From the NCBI GenBank assembly GCA_934047225.1, contig OW204012.1:4526001-4590000 (forward strand): a stretch of DNA of 64,000 bases. Direction: 5' to 3'. The translations under genes and the position numbers were made by a program. The notes under the pieces are model-generated. The model made no database searches. It was not told where the DNA came from and saw only the letters and a program-made list of their open reading frames with translations. Position 1 is the first letter of the stretch. The number at the start of each line of letters is the position of its first letter. The DNA is from Ypsolopha sequella (Eukaryota; Arthropoda; Insecta; Lepidoptera; Ypsolophidae). Shown here piece by piece: positions 1 to 11,616 of the stretch.

Positions 1-575
1 GGGCGGTGCTAGAGTCTGCATTTTGAATAGCATGGTAAGAGTGTTTAGCGGAACATTGCTAATTATTAATATATCCACAAATATTGTAATTTTAATTTTC
101 ATATCTATAGAGGCAGATCATAATGGGACATGACAAAAACTGTAATATCTTTCTTACCTATGTATCTACAAATAAATAGTTTTGATTGATTGATTGATGG
201 ATTGATCGATAGATTGAGATGTAACTATACTCTATTCCAATATGGGAAATAATGTTTGTAAACAACTTTATAACCTAAAAGTGATGAAATATATGTTCAA
301 CTACAATTTTTTCTGTATAATTAAATATATACGTGAGTTCACTTTTGTTAGTTTAAATAAAAAGTAAATATTCATAGACAGAAAAATGATTTTCTACATC
401 ATATTTCATCACTTTTACGTTATAAAGTTATTTAAAAACATTATTTATTCTATTTAAATAGACTATAAGTCGCAGTTTTTTCGCTTTAGATCGATTTTAA
501 TGACTTGTCTTGTGCTCTCAATGTGTGAATAAATTGTCAATTTACAAAGAAACCCAAGACAAAGGTGGTACTTAC

Positions 576-651
576 AAAAATGTCTATAACGTGGTGAAGT
601 AACGCTGCTGAGCAGCGACTCAGCTGTCTCCCTGATGTGTTGATCGGTCAT
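576..651 (-). CDS. possible first coding exon of a minus-strand gene leaving the window
   Basis: On the minus strand an ATG at 651 opens 25 codons (MTDQHIRETAESLLSSVTSP, then RYRHF) and one extra base, ending at a canonical GTAAGT donor (575-570). The composition looks like real protein and the exon would be phase 1. A TTTTAG acceptor lies just before the ATG, so a non-coding leader exon may sit upstream. A possible next acceptor (minus strand AATGCAG) lies near position 15, with the following exon running off the left edge. I do not recognise the protein. The short length means a chance match is possible. Confidence 0.35.
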
Positions 652-2790
652 GTTTTCTAAAATATCATTATGTAAATATTTATTAAACTTTTAGATATGA
701 TTATGATAGTATTCGATGGAATCGATTGATGGTTCTTGGTGGAATATTTATTTTTTTATTTTATTTTTATTCATTATTTACATTTATACTACACAATCTT
801 GACAGGCTAACCTAATGCGATTGGTAACAAATTATATTTAAAGCAGTTTTTGTGAACTCCGTCAAAGAACAACTAAACAAATCGGTACCAGTAAGGTTGT
901 CGATTCTGTTGAAAAGATGGAGTGCCTTTACAACAGGTGACTCTTTAAGAACATTAGTGCGCGCATGCTGCAACTTATGATTTCTCGCGCGAAGATAGAA
1001 TGAAGAATATCATCTTCAATAAATAATACACAAATTCCTGTACTTTTATTCCACAAATATTTATTTTTATTTTTCTTAGATGTATCCTTAAATTACTATT
1101 AATAGTTATTTGTGCAACAAGAGAGCAAAGATTTTATTTGTTGCGTGTGCAGAGTTTGAATCCCGAGCAAGCTAATGAATCACACTTGTATTACTATAGA
1201 GGTCAGTGGTTTATTTGGAATCTATAGTCTATGGTACGGATTGTATGATGATGATTGATGATTTAGAGGTGGGACGCCTGCTGGGCACAGGCGGATGGTT
1301 GGCTCTCCAGTTGGAGCTATTCCATCTAATTCCCATTGCTTGGAGCTTTGGTATCCTATACGGATTCCATACACAGGATTTCAAGAAGTTTACGTTGTCT
1401 ACTGTATCGGACAAGCTGTGGGGTTGAGTATAGCCTCCCAAAGTGTATGGAATCCATATAGTGAAAAACATAGCCGCCATGTTGATGTTTGCTATCTCTC
1501 TTTCTCTTGAACAAAGGATATGGAGTGTCTGAACAATTCGTAGCGTTTTTAATTTAAAACACTTTTTTTCACTGCTTAAAACCAGTGAGCAAAAGTTGAT
1601 TTTTGAGATTGACATTTCTTGTCACATCTTATGTACTAGGGTTATGAACTAAAGGACATTTTTTAAATAATACATACGTACAATTCTTTCAGCCAATCAT
1701 CAACTTTAAATAAATTTTTTCATGATTCTATTGCAATTTTTATAGATTTAAGACTCTATACTACATGAATTATATTGAAAATTGCTAAATAACAAGATCA
1801 TAATGCTTTCAAGGACTCCAAACTGTAAACATTATAATAATCCGAGACTATCATTTTCAATAAATTAAACACAATTTCCTGTACTTTTATTCTACATATA
1901 TTTATTTTTATTTTACTTTAGGCCAACTAATAATTAATTTTTCACCTCACTGGCTCGAAAAGCGCGCCTTTTTTAACGGTACCCAGATAGCGCTAGAAAT
2001 TTCACTTATCAGTGTGATATTCACATTCCCCGAATGCGTTTCAAAACGCATTCATGCAACTGTCAGGTAATAGCTTGTTTACCCTTCAGATTCACTCGTA
2101 CCAATTTCTGATCACTGTAGGGAGAAATTTGCAATACTCCGAGTGGTGAAAATCCTTGTTTTGAAACAGAAGCTAAGTATCCAAAAGTTTAATAGCTTAT
2201 AGACAGTAAAAATTAAATTTAAATAGACAAAGGATACATGGTAAAAAGTAAATATCAATGCTAGATAGATGACATAGTAACAAGACGACATTATCTACTT
2301 CAATAATTAGCAAACAGGGTCATCTGTTATGCATTTCTTAGATAATATGACCCAAAAATAGCGACCTTCGTGACAGACTTCCGAGTCGCAGAATCCATAA
2401 TTACTCTATGTTTTTGAGATTTTTTTTAAAAGTAACATCTACATAATTAAAACTACTTTAAGTTTAGGTAACATTTGATGATGAATAACGAATATAGAAC
2501 AAAGAAACTCACCTTATTATTTGTTTTGGTACTTGACCACAATATAAGAAGGCTACAAACTTTGTTTCAAGCCTAGGAAGGTCATATCTGACTGAATATT
2601 AATTAACAAGATTGTAGCGAAAATATCCACACTACCTGTTGATGTTCAAATAAAATATTATATTTATTTTATTTATTCTAAAAAACACTCGCATAGGAAT
2701 AATTGACGCACCAAACTGCTCTCTGACCACCACCATTGATTGACGTTTTGCGTTCCGCTCTACGGAACAAGTCTTCTGCGTGTTTTACCA
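652..2790. other. AT-rich non-genic stretch with short internal duplications
   Basis: No convincing coding region on either strand. Segments 1014-1080 and 1855-1921 are diverged copies of each other (both carry TTCCTGTACTTTTATTC followed by a T-rich stretch ending in TTAG), which suggests a duplicated repeat end. Short ORFs at 1206-1615 occur on both strands and have no recognisable protein character. Confidence 0.5.
1076..1192 (+). repeat. dispersed repeat, partner at 20043-20170 (inverted)
   Basis: The run from TAGTTATTTGTGCAACAAG to TTTGAATCCCGAGCAAGC occurs again in reverse complement near 20043-20170. The 'GTTTGAATCCCG' block resembles a tRNA B box, so the family may be a degenerate SINE. 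The A-box half is not clear. Confidence 0.5.
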
Positions 2791-2800
2791 AAACACGTAT

Positions 2801-3160
2801 TTGTCGCGTTTTGCACACGTTGGAGCTGCAGCGATGATCTGTGCATCGGGTTGCGGCGATGGATGTGTGATAAATAAACGACCATTTTTTACCTGTCAAA
2901 ATGACAGAAAACATACAGAGCTACAAACTTATCTGTTCCGGTGGGCCAAATTAAAATGGCTTCTATATTCAGTGTTGGACAATCTTCGTCACCAGAACCG
3001 ATAAGTTTGTGGCTTGATGATGCAAAGAGCATCGGAAATTATTTGCGATGCTAGGTGCTTGTTAAAGTCATGTGAAATGGTCGTTTAAATAACTCTTTAC
3101 AGCCCGTTGCAAACGCAGAGTTCATCGCTGCAGCTGCATCGTGTGCGTTAAGCGCGACAG
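2801..3160. repeat. imperfect foldback element (MITE-like)
   Basis: Inverted arms match at several places: 2801-2850 pairs with 3118-3160 (GAGCTGCAGCGATGA against TCATCGCTGCAGCTGC), CGACCATTT near 2879 pairs with AAATGGTCG near 3075, and ACAAACTTATC near 2922 pairs with GATAAGTTTGT near 3000. Together these make one decayed hairpin of about 360 bp. No target duplication was resolved. Confidence 0.5.
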
Positions 3161-3738
3161 TTATTTTTGGTAACACTTTTTTGTTCACATACAATACAGT
3201 CATACACAATGTTTTTGCCTTCCGTGCCCAATTAAAATGAAAGCTTCACACATTTGCCACCACCCACATGAGTGAAGAGGCGCAGGATTTAGGTGGCGTG
3301 CGTACAGGTAGTCTTCCAGCGAGCGAGTCCCAATGATGATGATATGTGATGGAGTCATAATTCCATCGGTAGTAGATACCTAGATTTAAAAAAATTAAAA
3401 GTAAGTAATTCACATGTATTCGACACCTTATAAATATTATGGTTTACTTTGTCTATATTTTACACAGCAAAATATATATTGGAACATTTGGAACGTTATC
3501 TCGATTTAACGTTTCGATTCGCAGCGGCAGATATTTATCTACACTTAGTTACTACTTACGAATGTACAGTGAAACCGCCTAACTTAACACAACTATAATT
3601 TGTAACTTTAGGTACGGTCCATCAGATCACAATGAACTTCTATTTTCCACTACAAATTATATAAACACCTACGATTCGGTCATAAACTCAGAATTTCTGA
3701 GGTCATAACCTCACGTCATAACCCTCAACAAACGTCAA

Positions 3739-4039
3739 AAACCAGCCAAGTGCGAGTCGGACTCTCGCACGAAGGGTTCCGTACCATTATCTTTAAAAAC
3801 GGAAAATAAAAACATGTTTGTTGTATGGGAGCCCCCTTAAATAATAATATAAAACAGAATAAATATTTTATTCTGTTTTTTGGTATTTGTTGTTATAGCG
3901 GCAACAGAAATACATCCTCTGTGAAAATTCCAACTGTCCAACTATCACGGTTCATGAGATACAGCCTGGTGACAGACGGACAGCGGAGTCTTAGTAATAG
4001 GGTCCCGTTGGTTACCCTTGGGTACGGAACCCGAAAAAT
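3739..4039 (+). repeat. Lepidoptera-type interspersed repeat
   Basis: It begins with AACCAGCCAAGTGCGAGTCG, has GAAGGGTTCCGTACC nearby, and ends with TTGGGTACGGAACCC. Partial copies recur at 11500-11616, 13241-13330, 17930-18090, 51886-51999 and 60566-60620, often beside CAGACAGACGGAC runs. From memory this motif is abundant across Lepidoptera. I do not assign it to a transposon superfamily. Confidence 0.6.
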
Positions 4040-5360
4040 CGTTTGGGAAATTGGCTGTCAAACGTGATTGTGCAGCTAACTTCAAGCCACTATAAACCAC
4101 CATGGAATGTTACCTACATTACTACCTACTAATGTTAGCTACCTACTAAGATGGTTGATTATTTGGTTTATTCCGCTTAGTTACAAAACCAACTTACCCA
4201 CACCACGATAGGAGTGTGTTTATTTTGTTTAATCTGATGACCACACCCGAAAATTATTTCAAAGATTATATTTTTATCATAAATCACAGTGTACACGTAG
4301 TATGTCTACTTTTTATTAGGACTTCTCTTTTTTCAATCCGGGTTTGCTGGAAGAAATCTCTTTTTAGAAATAAGCTCGCCTATGTACATGATATATCTAA
4401 GTACTTTGTAAAAATGATGTTTTTGTGTGTACAATAAAGAATATGAATATGAAATCAACGAACTAAAATTAAATGGAAATCTATCCCAGTACCTACATCC
4501 CTTCCTAGAATTATGGTCCCATGACACGGAGGTTGTGTGTGGTTTTGAGTATACTAGGTACATCACGTAATTAGCTCACTACGATAATCGCAATATGATT
4601 AGCTATATAGTGATTATCACGCTATTCCGATTCCAGCCAATCATAGACTTGAGTCGGACCGAAAAGAATGGACCTAGGTCTTAGTCGTAGTCTTTATGTT
4701 ATTGTATAAAAGACGAAAATGTAAAAAGCACTATGCGTAGTGATGTGTCAATCGTTTAATATAAGGTAATTTCGTTTTTAATAAAGTTTTTGGTTTTAAA
4801 TTTATGAAAATTTCGATTTCTTACGCATAAAAACTGATGCCATGTTTGCTCGAGTTGCTTATGCATCATTTTACGGTGCAACCCGGCATTTTGTTATAAT
4901 TTTGTTATGCTCACTAGGGCGCCGCGCGCAGCGCAAGACTGATCAACGCAATACACATATATATATGCATTGCCCACCTGAGCACATAAATGGTGGCGTC
5001 AATTTTCAAGCGAGTTTATGCTTCCATTAAATTTTCATTCGTTGTCATAAATGGCTTAGTTAATTCCTGTGTAAAGTTACGATACGCGTTAATGTTAGAT
5101 GTTTTGACAAGTGCTATTATTGAAAATAGGTGTTGCAGTTCTAATCCACATCCATACAATGTATAGGTACCATACATACATTTTTGTACAATGCATACAG
5201 TAGATAATTGTATATTTCTTTATCATTTGACTCGTATTTTATCACCGTGGTTAGGCTCTTCGCTAAGGGAGGAGTAAGGACCACAAAATACTTTTAAAAC
5301 GTACTTATGGTTATACGCAAATACCACTTTTTATAAGCAAGGCTAAGTTCCACAATCAGT
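4040..5360. other. non-genic stretch, nothing recognised
   Basis: AT-rich. The short ORFs here (4216-4566 and 4842-5030) overlap on opposite strands and show no domain, splice context or repeat match that I can support. Confidence 0.5.
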
Positions 5361-5363
5361 ACC

Positions 5364-5715
5364 TTCATCCATCATCCATCAGCCTAGTTCGTCCACTGCT
5401 GGACATAAGCCTTTCCAGGACTTTGCCACTCCTGGCGGTCATCCTGGAAGAATTGCCCATACTCACACACGCTGGGCAGGCGGGTTGGTGAGCGCGGTGC
5501 CGGAACCTTCGCACCAGTGAGGCCGCTGCCCGTCACCAGTCTGTTCCATATAAGGATGGATATACCGCCATCCATCGGTCTCAGGTATGGTGGGCCTCCT
5601 GGTTTTTTGCCTGTGAGCTGTCCTTTTACTCTCCCTCGAATTACTTCGAGGGGGTCTCCAAGTCAGATTGTGGTACCTCCACAGTCGAGCCCGGCATTAG
5701 CTCTACCACCTAATC
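5364..5715 (-). mobile_element. non-LTR (RTE-like) retrotransposon 3' end, minus strand
   Basis: In reverse complement the sequence ends in the GTCCAGCAGTGGACGAACTA ... GATGGATGATGG tail shared with 6664-6990, 29580-29715 and 50152-50300. The segment GCCCATACTCACACACGCTG is shared with 50152-50300 and 62866-62945. The coding part is degenerate. Only the 3' end and a variable internal piece remain. Confidence 0.6.
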
Positions 5716-5999
5716 AGTACTTATCATATCTAAAATGCCCCAAGTGACGTCATATCTAAAAATTCTTTAAAAATCGTAAAAAAAATAATGATAAAATTAA
5801 TACAATAATTTGGTACATGCTCTAAGACAATAATGATGAAAACTAAAATGGCGTTGCAAAAAAATTTTAGGAATTAAGCTATGGGAATTCCACAAGAAGG
5901 GTCATCGAACCTTCATCGAGCACTTACCGAGTACCTATTCAGTATGAATTTGGGTGTATAAATTAATGTCACCCAGTATTAGATGTTGGTGAAACGAAG

Positions 6000-6660
6000 G
6001 TACCACGAGTGTTAACTGTTTGAGTGGTAGGCCACATTTTAAAAAACACTTCTGTTACCTCCTAGCTGGAGGCTGGGGGCAACAATACATAAAATACAAG
6101 CTCATGGTGAAAAAAGTCCAACGTAAATTTGCTCGATATCTATATAAAAAAATGTATGGGTATTATCCATACTTATTCCCATCCATTTTCGTGATCGGAA
6201 TGGTAGGGGTAGACACCCTAGAGCTGAGACGTAAGCTAGCGCTATTAGTGCACTATTATCTGCTGTTACACAACCGAGTGGACGACCCCGCTACCCTCGC
6301 GGGCTGCGCGCTGGCGGCACCGAACAGGTACGCGATGTTGCGGTCACGCCTGCTTTTTGCGACGGGTGTGGTACGCACACAGCATGCTCGTTTTGCGCCC
6401 ACCTTCCAAGCGTGTACCCTGCTAAATCTGCTCCTGAATAAATACCCAGAAATTGACATTTCTAATATTAGTTTATCAAAATTTGTTCTTCTTGTTAGAA
6501 TTTTTTTAAGCATTTAGTTCATAAGTGTTAAAATTGTGTTAAAATCTTTGTTAAAATTTGTTAATGTGTTAATAACTTAGCTTACGAGTTGGTGAAAGTC
6601 ACTGTTAGTAGGCTAAGGTTCTAAATAAAAATAAATAAAATAAATAAATAAATAAATATC
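6000..6660 (+). mobile_element. non-LTR (Jockey-like) retrotransposon 3' fragment
   Basis: Positions 6020-6517 encode about 165 aa resembling the C-terminal end of a Jockey/CR1-type reverse transcriptase: a 'VQRKFARYLYKKMY' stretch, then 'LELRRKLALLVHYYLLLHNR', a 'P.R....RSRLLFATG' block and a C-terminal 'LLNLLLNKYPEIDI'. It is followed by a short 3' UTR and an (AAATA)n tail ending near 6658. The polymerase core is missing, so the copy is 5'-truncated as is usual for LINEs. Confidence 0.65.
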
Positions 6661-6663
6661 AGA

Positions 6664-6990
6664 AATGAAGTGATTCGTCAAAGAACCAAAATCATCGACA
6701 TAGCCTCTAAGATAAGCAAGCTGAAGTGGCAGTGGGCTGGCCACATCAGGCGAAGAACCGACAACCGATGGGGGAGAAAGGTTCTCGAGTGTAGACCACG
6801 AACCGGCAGACGCAGTGTAGGACGCCCGCCAGCTCACTGGACTGACGATCTAAAAAAGATTGCCGGTAGTGGCTGGATGAGGATGGCCGAGGATAGAAAA
6901 ATGTGGCGTGCCCTTGGAGAGGCCTATGTCCAGCAGTGGACCGATATTGCCTGATGGATTGGATTGGATTGGATTGGATTGGATTGGATA
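6664..6990 (+). mobile_element. RTE-like retrotransposon 3' end with GGATT microsatellite tail
   Basis: An open frame at 6670-6954 reads 'KLKWQWAGHIRRRTDNRWGR', 'GRRSVGRPPAHWTDDL' and finally 'WRALGEAYVQQWTDIA' before a stop. This is the C-terminus of an endonuclease/reverse transcriptase common in lepidopteran genomes. It is followed by a GGATT tandem tail (6958-6988), consistent with the simple-repeat tails of RTE-type elements. It abuts the poly(AAATA) tail of the preceding Jockey-like fragment. Confidence 0.65.
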
Positions 6991-7282
6991 AGATTTATTA
7001 TAGAGGGAGAGGGTTCAAACAAAATGAAAAAAATGTATTCCTATTTTCCCTACGGTTGACTGGAAGAAATTTCTTTTAGCAAGAAGTCCGCCCTTGCCTT
7101 CTGTCTTTCTTTTTTGTCTTTTGTAAATATCTTCTTTGTGCCATAAATAACTCATTCATTCATCTTATTATTTCTTACATATTTCTTAAATAAAAAAAAC
7201 TAAATGAACGGCCCCTTATATAGCTAAAACCATTATTTTTAAAGTTCATTTAAGTATACTGAAATATTAATATTACGTAGTC

Positions 7283-8372
7283 GGGTCGTAAGTTCTGTTG
7301 GCTCATTTACAATACACGCGCGTACGAGTCGGTTAGCAAACTGATCAGACTATTAAAGTTGTTAAAATGACTAACTTTAAGTGCACTTCAGGCGTCCAAC
7401 TATCCCTGTGCTCAGATCAAGGAATATAATACTTCCGGCTCAGATGAGCACTGATACCAAACGTGTGAGCGTCACCCATTTAAAGGTGGAAACATTTTGA
7501 TGCTGTCATAGTATAGTGCGCGCCAATCTTTAAGTCGCCTCTGAGTGAGTTACGAGTGCAAGCTTGCGCAGGTACAGTCAAGGAAACAATAATATCAACG
7601 GTTGATTATTAAATATTTACTATAATTGGGAAGGTGTACTTGTTGTACCTAGCTATTTAATTATTTATTTATTTATTATTTTAGCGCAATCTTAAGTAAA
7701 TAAATACAATGCATTAATATTAAAAATAAGTAAATTTATAATGTATAAATATAGGCAAATACGTTGTTACTTTTATTTAGAGAGGTGAGACACCATCTAT
7801 AAAAACTGGTTCCCTACTTGAAGAAGGAAGATTTTCGTCCGAATCACTATCGTCTGTAGAATTTTGGTCCTCCTTAGTGTAGTCGTCGGGTCCATTGTCA
7901 TTGTCACTGACTTCAATAATTATTAAAACGCTATAACGTCCGCGAGGCATAACAACAACAATAAACTTTAACAAACTAAATCAACAAAACTTTAATAAAA
8001 ATAAATCAACAAAACAACAAATAAAGGCAACAGAAACAATAAACTATAACAAACAGGTTCAACGATTAACTTAACGAATCATGGAATTTTTTCCTCGAAG
8101 GTACTTTTCATGCAACGCGCGCATGTGTAGTGTACGGACGTAGCACTAACACTAACGCATAGTATTGACAACTGCTGAACGGCGAGCGGGGGGTGTGGTG
8201 CGGTACGCAGGTGGGTGTGCTCCGCGCCCTCGCTCCTGTAACGTCCCCCTGACACCGTAAAACGGCTTATGCGCCGATTCTTGGGGCTAGCTTCAGAGGC
8301 GACTAAAAGATTGGCGCGCACTATACCTACGGTAAGGGCTTATCTTTACTTTTGAAATCTTTGTTTCAAACG
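7283..8372. repeat. dispersed repeat interrupted by a younger insertion; second copy near 59460-59720
   Basis: Segments 7283-7511 and 8326-8372 match, in reverse complement, an uninterrupted stretch at about 59480-59720. Shared blocks include AAACTGATCAGACTA, CACTTCAGGCGTCCAACTAT, AACGTGTGAGCGTCACCCAT and GGTAAGGGCTTATCTTTAC. The interruption is the element at 7514-8323. Confidence 0.6.
7514..8323. mobile_element. 810-bp TIR element with TA target duplication
   Basis: The termini are inverted repeats of about 31 bp: TAGTGCGCGCCAATCTTTAA at the left and its near-exact complement at the right (8293-8323). TA lies on both sides (7512-7513 and 8324-8325). The related sequence at 59.5 kb lacks it, which confirms the insertion. 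Inside, the minus strand has two short open stretches (7777-7974, acidic and serine-rich; 8079-8321) that I cannot assign. Probably non-autonomous. The superfamily is unknown, though the TA target points towards Tc1/mariner. Confidence 0.65.
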
Positions 8373-8412
8373 AGCATTCCGGAGATGTGCTGTTCTTTTA
8401 CGATAAGCCCGT

Positions 8413-9295
8413 CAGTGCTGCCAGATCAGCGCATTTTGCGCTAGATCTAACGCTTTTTTTGACCACTTAGCGCTCAAAATTCGTTTTTAGCGCCTAGCGG
8501 AAAATCTAGCGCTATTTCGGAATGAGTTTTGTTTCAGTGATGATAATTCTACTTGCAATGATTTAATTTATTAAAAAATTTCTTTATCTTCTTCTATAAA
8601 TGACGTATTTTTTCAAAACGCCAATCAATGAGGGCTTTTCAGACAGCATTAAAAAAAAAATAGTTCAAAGTGCGATCAATAGACGGCGCTGACGTATGCT
8701 CTCATGTCAAAAATATACAGTCTACTTATGGTTCCTGATTCAGTGTTGCCAACTTAGGGAATTTGCACTAAAACTGGTGGTTTAGAAACCCATTTTTGCG
8801 GAGAAATATTGTTTTTAGTGGCTGTTTTTTTTTTGTGGATTAGACTTTAGTTGGTGAAAAAAGACACTCTAGCACTAAAACATTTAAAGTTTAATTTAAG
8901 TTACATTATCCAAAGAATTAGGTAATTAATGCTATTTCATTATTGATTTTTCCACATTCTCACGCTTATGTGGAAAATAGTACTATATAATATTAAATAT
9001 ATTGAAATCTTTATTATAATATTTAAGGTTAGGTCTTGTCATAGAGTAGATTTTGTTACGTCAAACATTTTTGAAATTAGACCATACGTCAGCGCCATCT
9101 AGTTCATTTTGGGGAAACTTGATTAAGAGCTGTCATGAAAAGCCCTCATTACAATCAGCTTATCAATATAGCCACCAATATACAACATAACTAGCGCTTC
9201 ACTAGCGCTTTTTATAAAAAAATATATTTAACGGAATCTAGCGCTTTTTTACATCGGAGTTAGCGCGCAACACTCAATTGGACCTGGCAGCCCTG
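8413..9295. mobile_element. hAT-type element with 8-bp target duplication AAGCCCGT
   Basis: The left end is CAGTGCTGCCAG and the right end is CTGGCAGCCCTG, an inverted pair. The flanks 8405-8412 and 9296-9303 are both AAGCCCGT. No transposase ORF is present. Repeated TAGCGCT motifs occupy the sub-terminal regions on both sides. A second inverted-repeat element lies inside it (8629-9148). Confidence 0.75.
8629..9148. mobile_element. nested foldback element inside the 8.4-9.3 kb hAT copy
   Basis: TGAGGGCTTTTCAGACAGC at the left pairs with GCTGTCATGAAAAGCCCTCA at the right. A second, inner pair is GACGGCGCTGACGTATG against CATACGTCAGCGCCATC. The ends are imperfect and the target duplication is not clear. 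Confidence 0.55.
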
Positions 9296-9309
9296 AAGCC
9301 CGTAGCCCG

Positions 9310-9583
9310 AGGTCTTCATTCAACACCCTTTTCACAGTGGTTCTGTTTAAACCCATCTGAAGAGCCAACAGTTTTTGCTTTGATCACCGCTGGATTGCGA
9401 ATCGTACAAGATCGACCACTCCTCTCTCTGTCTTCTATTCTTGAATCTTCCTCGTATCGTGTAATAGTGCGATAAACGAACCTTTGTGTTCAAGCTTTTC
9501 AGAAGTTTGAAAATTTCACTTGCAGCGTATCCACAACGCAATTACAGCGACTCTGCTTCTTTTTGTGTCCACGTCCACTCCAT
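9310..9583 (-). mobile_element. Tc1-like transposase N-terminal fragment (decayed)
   Basis: On the minus strand an ATG at 9583 starts 'MEWTWTQKEAESL', then a stop, then 'LRCGYAASEIFKLL' in the same frame. In another frame 'GRSCTIRNPAVIKAK' resembles the linker between the two helix-turn-helix parts of Tc1-like transposases. No catalytic domain follows. Stops and frame changes show it is dead. Confidence 0.4.
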
Positions 9584-9892
9584 GTTGAAAACTAAAGAAA
9601 AGTCTACAAAATCTATGGTATTAAAATCTATGTTTTTAAAATCGTGAAACATTCAAAATCCGAACGTATTTTATTGATTTTTTTGTCTGCGTTCCAAATT
9701 AAAAATTCGGAACCTATGACAGTATTTATGACCCGACCACGTATAGATAGTGCAAAGTATTAATTTTAAAGATAAACCTTTATTTTGAAAGTTTATTTAT
9801 ATACATAAAGTTAATATAAATATAAAATATATTTATTTAGTCAAAGTCTCGTGACTCTTTTACTAGGTTGTTGCGTCAGTGTCAAAATTAAA

Positions 9893-10095
9893 TATTTTAG
9901 TATTCGTCACGACATGAATCCCCGAAAGGGGTGTCAGAGATGTTCCAAGTGTGAACTGTGAAATGCACGTCAAAGTCCACGCTCGGTAAACCCGCGTTTC
10001 ACCGACGATTACTACGTCCCAACGTGGTGAGGTGAGCCATGTCGCCGTACTTTGGGCACAAATACACGCTTTTTAGAGAATGCAGGTTACCAATG
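9893..10095 (+). repeat. dispersed repeat, copies near 29330 and 55530
   Basis: It contains GTTTCACCGACGATTACTAC, GTCCCAACGTGG and CGCCGTACTT. Diverged copies lie at 55530-55690 (TTCACCGACGATTGTAACG) and, inverted, at 29330-29460. No coding content. Confidence 0.5.
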
Positions 10096-10396
10096 TTTTT
10101 CTTCACCGTTCAACAAGTGGTAAGTAAGAACCTTAGACCATATAACTCTCTAAGGTAAGAACAAATACTATGCACATAAATTCCGAAAAACTCATTGGTG
10201 CAGGTACGACCGGGGACAGAACCAAGTTAACTTGACACTTACGATCTATTAAACTCTATGTATCTAAAGGGTCTAATTAAGTTGGCAGTGGTCTTTCAGA
10301 TGTTTTCCTTTGTGTGTGCTTTATAATAACTTTTATTCGCCTCGAGTTAGAAGCCTGCCTTTTTATAGCACCATGCGGTCGTAGATTTCTTTAGAA

Positions 10397-11484
10397 CAGG
10401 GTTTCTCAAAGTGGGGTACGCAAACCCCCAGGGGTTCGCCAGTGGATTGAAGGAGATTCGTGACAAGATTTACGTTATGGTGGCTGACTGGCTAGCTCGC
10501 ACGGGGAACACGAAAATTGAGCAAAATTGCTTCGAAAATCGATTCAATTTGCGACACGAAACAAGCCCACCTATCACATTACTTTGTGACTATATTATGT
10601 GTGCGAGACAGAATAGCAAGCAATCCGTGCGCGACTATAGATACCTACATATGTATATACTAGGATAGATAACGTTTATTTTATCGTTATACGTTGATTA
10701 TTTTGTAAGACGTTTCCTGGTCTCATTTTAAAAGCTGTATGTGATTTTATTAAAGTTTCTGCTTCCTTGTGTTTTGATTAACCTAAATATATAAGTACAT
10801 AGTACATAGGGTAAATACATAACTAGTTATTCTTGATAAATGTAAATAAAATAGGTCTGATTAAATAAATAATAGTGCAAGTGGGTTCTGTCGGGTATTG
10901 CCGCGTTAGGGGGTATAAAATCAGTCCGTCCCGCTCTCACATTTCCTTATTCACTCGTACAGTATAAATATACGGCAATTCCATAGAAATAGAGTAGTAT
11001 AAATATAAGCGCGTTTCAGAACGGGCATTCCAAAATCACCCAAGGACATGTCCATAGATGGACATCGGCAGAGTCCTCAGTCAGGGGGCACCCGCCCCGA
11101 CACTGAGTCCCCACGCCCCAGAAAGGGGTCTGTGAGAAAACTAACCGAAAAAAACGGGCATTCCATTCACATTCCGATCTTCCTACTATCAACAATAAGG
11201 CAATATTGGCAGAACTCAACTGGAGTACCAAGTGCAGAAGAATAGCTAGTTTTATAATCTCCAGTTCTCAGCAACCCTCCGCCCGTCCTTCGACGATTCT
11301 ATTCGAGAACGCTCCCCGCGATTGGTCGTCGTACGCTCTGCTATTCCAGCAAGCCCAACTGCCCCGAACATTATGTATTATATTTAAATAAAAATCTTTC
11401 TATGGCAAGTTTGTTTTAAAGGGGTTCGCAATCGACTGGGAAACTTTATAGGGGTACGTAAGGCTATAAGTTTGAGAAACCTTG
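10397..11484. mobile_element. 1.1-kb hAT-type element with 8-bp target duplication CTTTAGAA
   Basis: The left terminus is CAGGGTTTCTCAAA and the right terminus, read inward, is CAAGGTTTCTCAAA. CTTTAGAA is duplicated at 10389-10396 and 11485-11492. No hAT transposase domain is recognisable. The central part (about 10870-11395) carries a TATAAAA motif near 10912 and AATAAAA near 11387, so a foreign promoter-containing piece may be nested there. Confidence 0.75.
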
Positions 11485-11499
11485 CTTTAGAAAGTGTCA

Positions 11500-11616
11500 G
11501 TTTCAACTTGATATCTCATACGTGGCCTGAGCAAAAGGGTCTTGACAGACAGACGGACAACAAAGTGATCCTATAAGGGTTCCGTTTTTTCATTTTGGGG
11601 TACGGAACCCTAAAAA
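11500..11616 (+). repeat. fragment of the GGGTTCCGTACC interspersed repeat
   Basis: It carries TTGACAGACAGACGGACAAC and ends GGGTACGGAACCCTAAAAAA, as in the 3739-4039 copy. It lies directly outside the hAT element. Confidence 0.55.
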
